64,000 nt of DNA. Source: Cucumis sativus. Lineage: Eukaryota > Streptophyta > Magnoliopsida > Cucurbitales > Cucurbitaceae. The notes beneath the pieces are model-generated. The model saw nothing but the letters and a program-made list of their open reading frames with translations, was not told the DNA's origin and did not search any database. The number at the start of each line of letters is the position of its first letter. Position 1 is the stretch's first letter. A program made the translations under genes and the position numbers. Shown here piece by piece: positions 63,037 to 64,000 of the stretch. The stretch covers positions 17,999,837 to 18,063,836 of the forward strand of contig NC_026660.2 in NCBI RefSeq assembly GCF_000004075.3, written 5' to 3'.

Positions 63037-63954
63037 ATGGCTATCCAATTCAAGTTCAGAAGCTCCGTGAACTTCGACTCGGTGGATATCCAAGGCAGAC
63101 CTTCCATATCAATTGGCGATCTTAAATCCAAAATCATTCGCATGAAGAACCTCGACACCTGCCAAAACTTTGATCTCGTTTTCTCCGATGCCCGAACCGG
63201 TCAAGGTATGCTTTATTTCTCTGCCACCACTGATTGTGTGGTTTTGGATTCCAGTGGTAGAGTCCTTGGTTTTAATATAAAGTTCAGTTCAGAGTAATGG
63301 ATGACCCTTGAGATTTTACCCTTTGTGTAATGATTTTCTGACGTAGTTACTGCATTTTGGATTAGGCAGCTAAGATTATGGCTGTTTTCATTTCATGACG
63401 TGATAAACATCTCTGGTTCTCATATTGTGTGTGTATAATTCCATTATTTCGAAGGTGTTTAGTTTAAGGTTGCTTTTGATACTCCCTACTTTTCAGATTT
63501 GACCGACGAGAAACTTGAAATTCCGAGTGGTTCATGCGTGATTATCAAGCGAGTTCCCGCAGGATCAGTTCCTTCCAATGTGTAAGATACCCTTTTTCTG
63601 AATCGAGTCGCTTATGACAAAAATTGTAGTTCTGGGGTCTACAAACCCGTCATCTGCATGCTTCTGCGTCCATATTTTTATTTTTGTTGTTGGAAAATCA
63701 ATTGTGTTTTGAGTAACGTGTTTTACTTTAATGAAAATTGTGGACAACACTTTTCAATTTGTGTTACTGCTATAGGGAGCCTTACACAACTCAGTACGAA
63801 TCCATCAACTTCCAATTAATTTTATTTATTCAATCCTAACTGAAAATTATCGGCGGTTTTCCATATCATGATACTGTAATGCAGTGTGCGTCACGACTTG
63901 TTTGGGAATTTTCAAGTCAAAGACACTCACATGGTTAAATCATCTCGTCCAGTG
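63037..63954 (+). CDS. PQT3: DWNN-domain E3 ubiquitin ligase (PQT3/RBBP6-like), first three exons, continues off the right edge
   Basis: RBBP6-type proteins have an N-terminal ubiquitin-like DWNN domain, a CCHC zinc knuckle and a U-box/RING. Arabidopsis PQT3 is such a ligase acting in oxidative-stress tolerance. Visible exons are 63037-63205, 63497-63581 and 63885-63954, joined in phase. The DWNN domain fills exons 1-2: MAIQFKFRSSVNFDSVDIQG, ISIGDLKSKIIRMKNL, DLVFSDARTGQ, then DLTDEKLEIPSGSCVIIKRV. Exon 3 gives VRHDLFGNFQVKDTHMVKSS and ends before GTATGT. The zinc-knuckle and U-box parts lie outside the window, so the exact paralogue is uncertain. If intron 1 is kept, the frame ends after 86 codons. 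Confidence 0.85.
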
Positions 63955-64000
63955 GTATGTTGATCATTACTATATTAGTCAGTTGCTATATTCTTGCTTT

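Overview
The window is nuclear DNA of a dicot plant. It is AT-rich, the genes have many canonical GT-AG introns, and every recognisable protein belongs to a plant family. A dispersed MITE family (termini reading roughly AAAATAGCAAAAT, middle rich in CTATCA/TGATAG) and cucurbit-looking retroelement fragments make a Cucurbitaceae genome such as Cucumis the likeliest source. That assignment is inference from recall. I found no prokaryotic genes, operons, CRISPR arrays, tRNAs or rRNAs.

Layout: (1) 1-1552, minus strand, the 5' end of a Dicer-like 3 (DCL3) gene that runs off the left edge. (2) 2614-3042, plus strand, a single-exon COPT5-type copper transporter, divergent from DCL3. (3) About 3-10 kb, gene-free and AT-rich, with a 1.1-kb degenerate minisatellite, an LTR-like scrap and small palindromes. 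(4) 10221-12997, plus, a four-exon alpha/beta hydrolase. (5) 14539-16888, plus, an eight-exon secreted GH9 endoglucanase. (6) 20231-21081, plus, a two-exon OXIDATIVE STRESS 3-like gene with a bZIP-type upstream region. (7) 25197-54440, minus, a 38-exon class XI myosin (XI-J type, 1,515 aa), fully reconstructed, whose introns hold LINE, SINE, LTR and MITE insertions. (8) 59158-61214, plus, a three-exon YlmG/YGGT plastid membrane protein. (9) 63037-right edge, plus, the first exons of a DWNN-domain (PQT3/RBBP6-like) ubiquitin ligase.

The genes form no shared pathway. They are ordinary single-copy-looking plant genes acting in small-RNA biogenesis, vacuolar or endosomal copper export, lipid or ester hydrolysis, cell-wall remodelling, stress response, actin-based transport, plastid membrane organisation and ubiquitination. 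All splice models were built by reading the frame across each junction and checking that exon lengths and phases add up.

I found no convincing new system. The most notable structure is the load of datable insertions in the myosin gene: two LINE copies with clear target-site duplications (one with a 500-codon open frame), a MITE with a 33-bp perfect hairpin, and a GC-AG intron. Also notable are a head-to-head inverted LTR-like repeat at 22.9-23.1 kb and the minisatellite at 4.2-5.3 kb.
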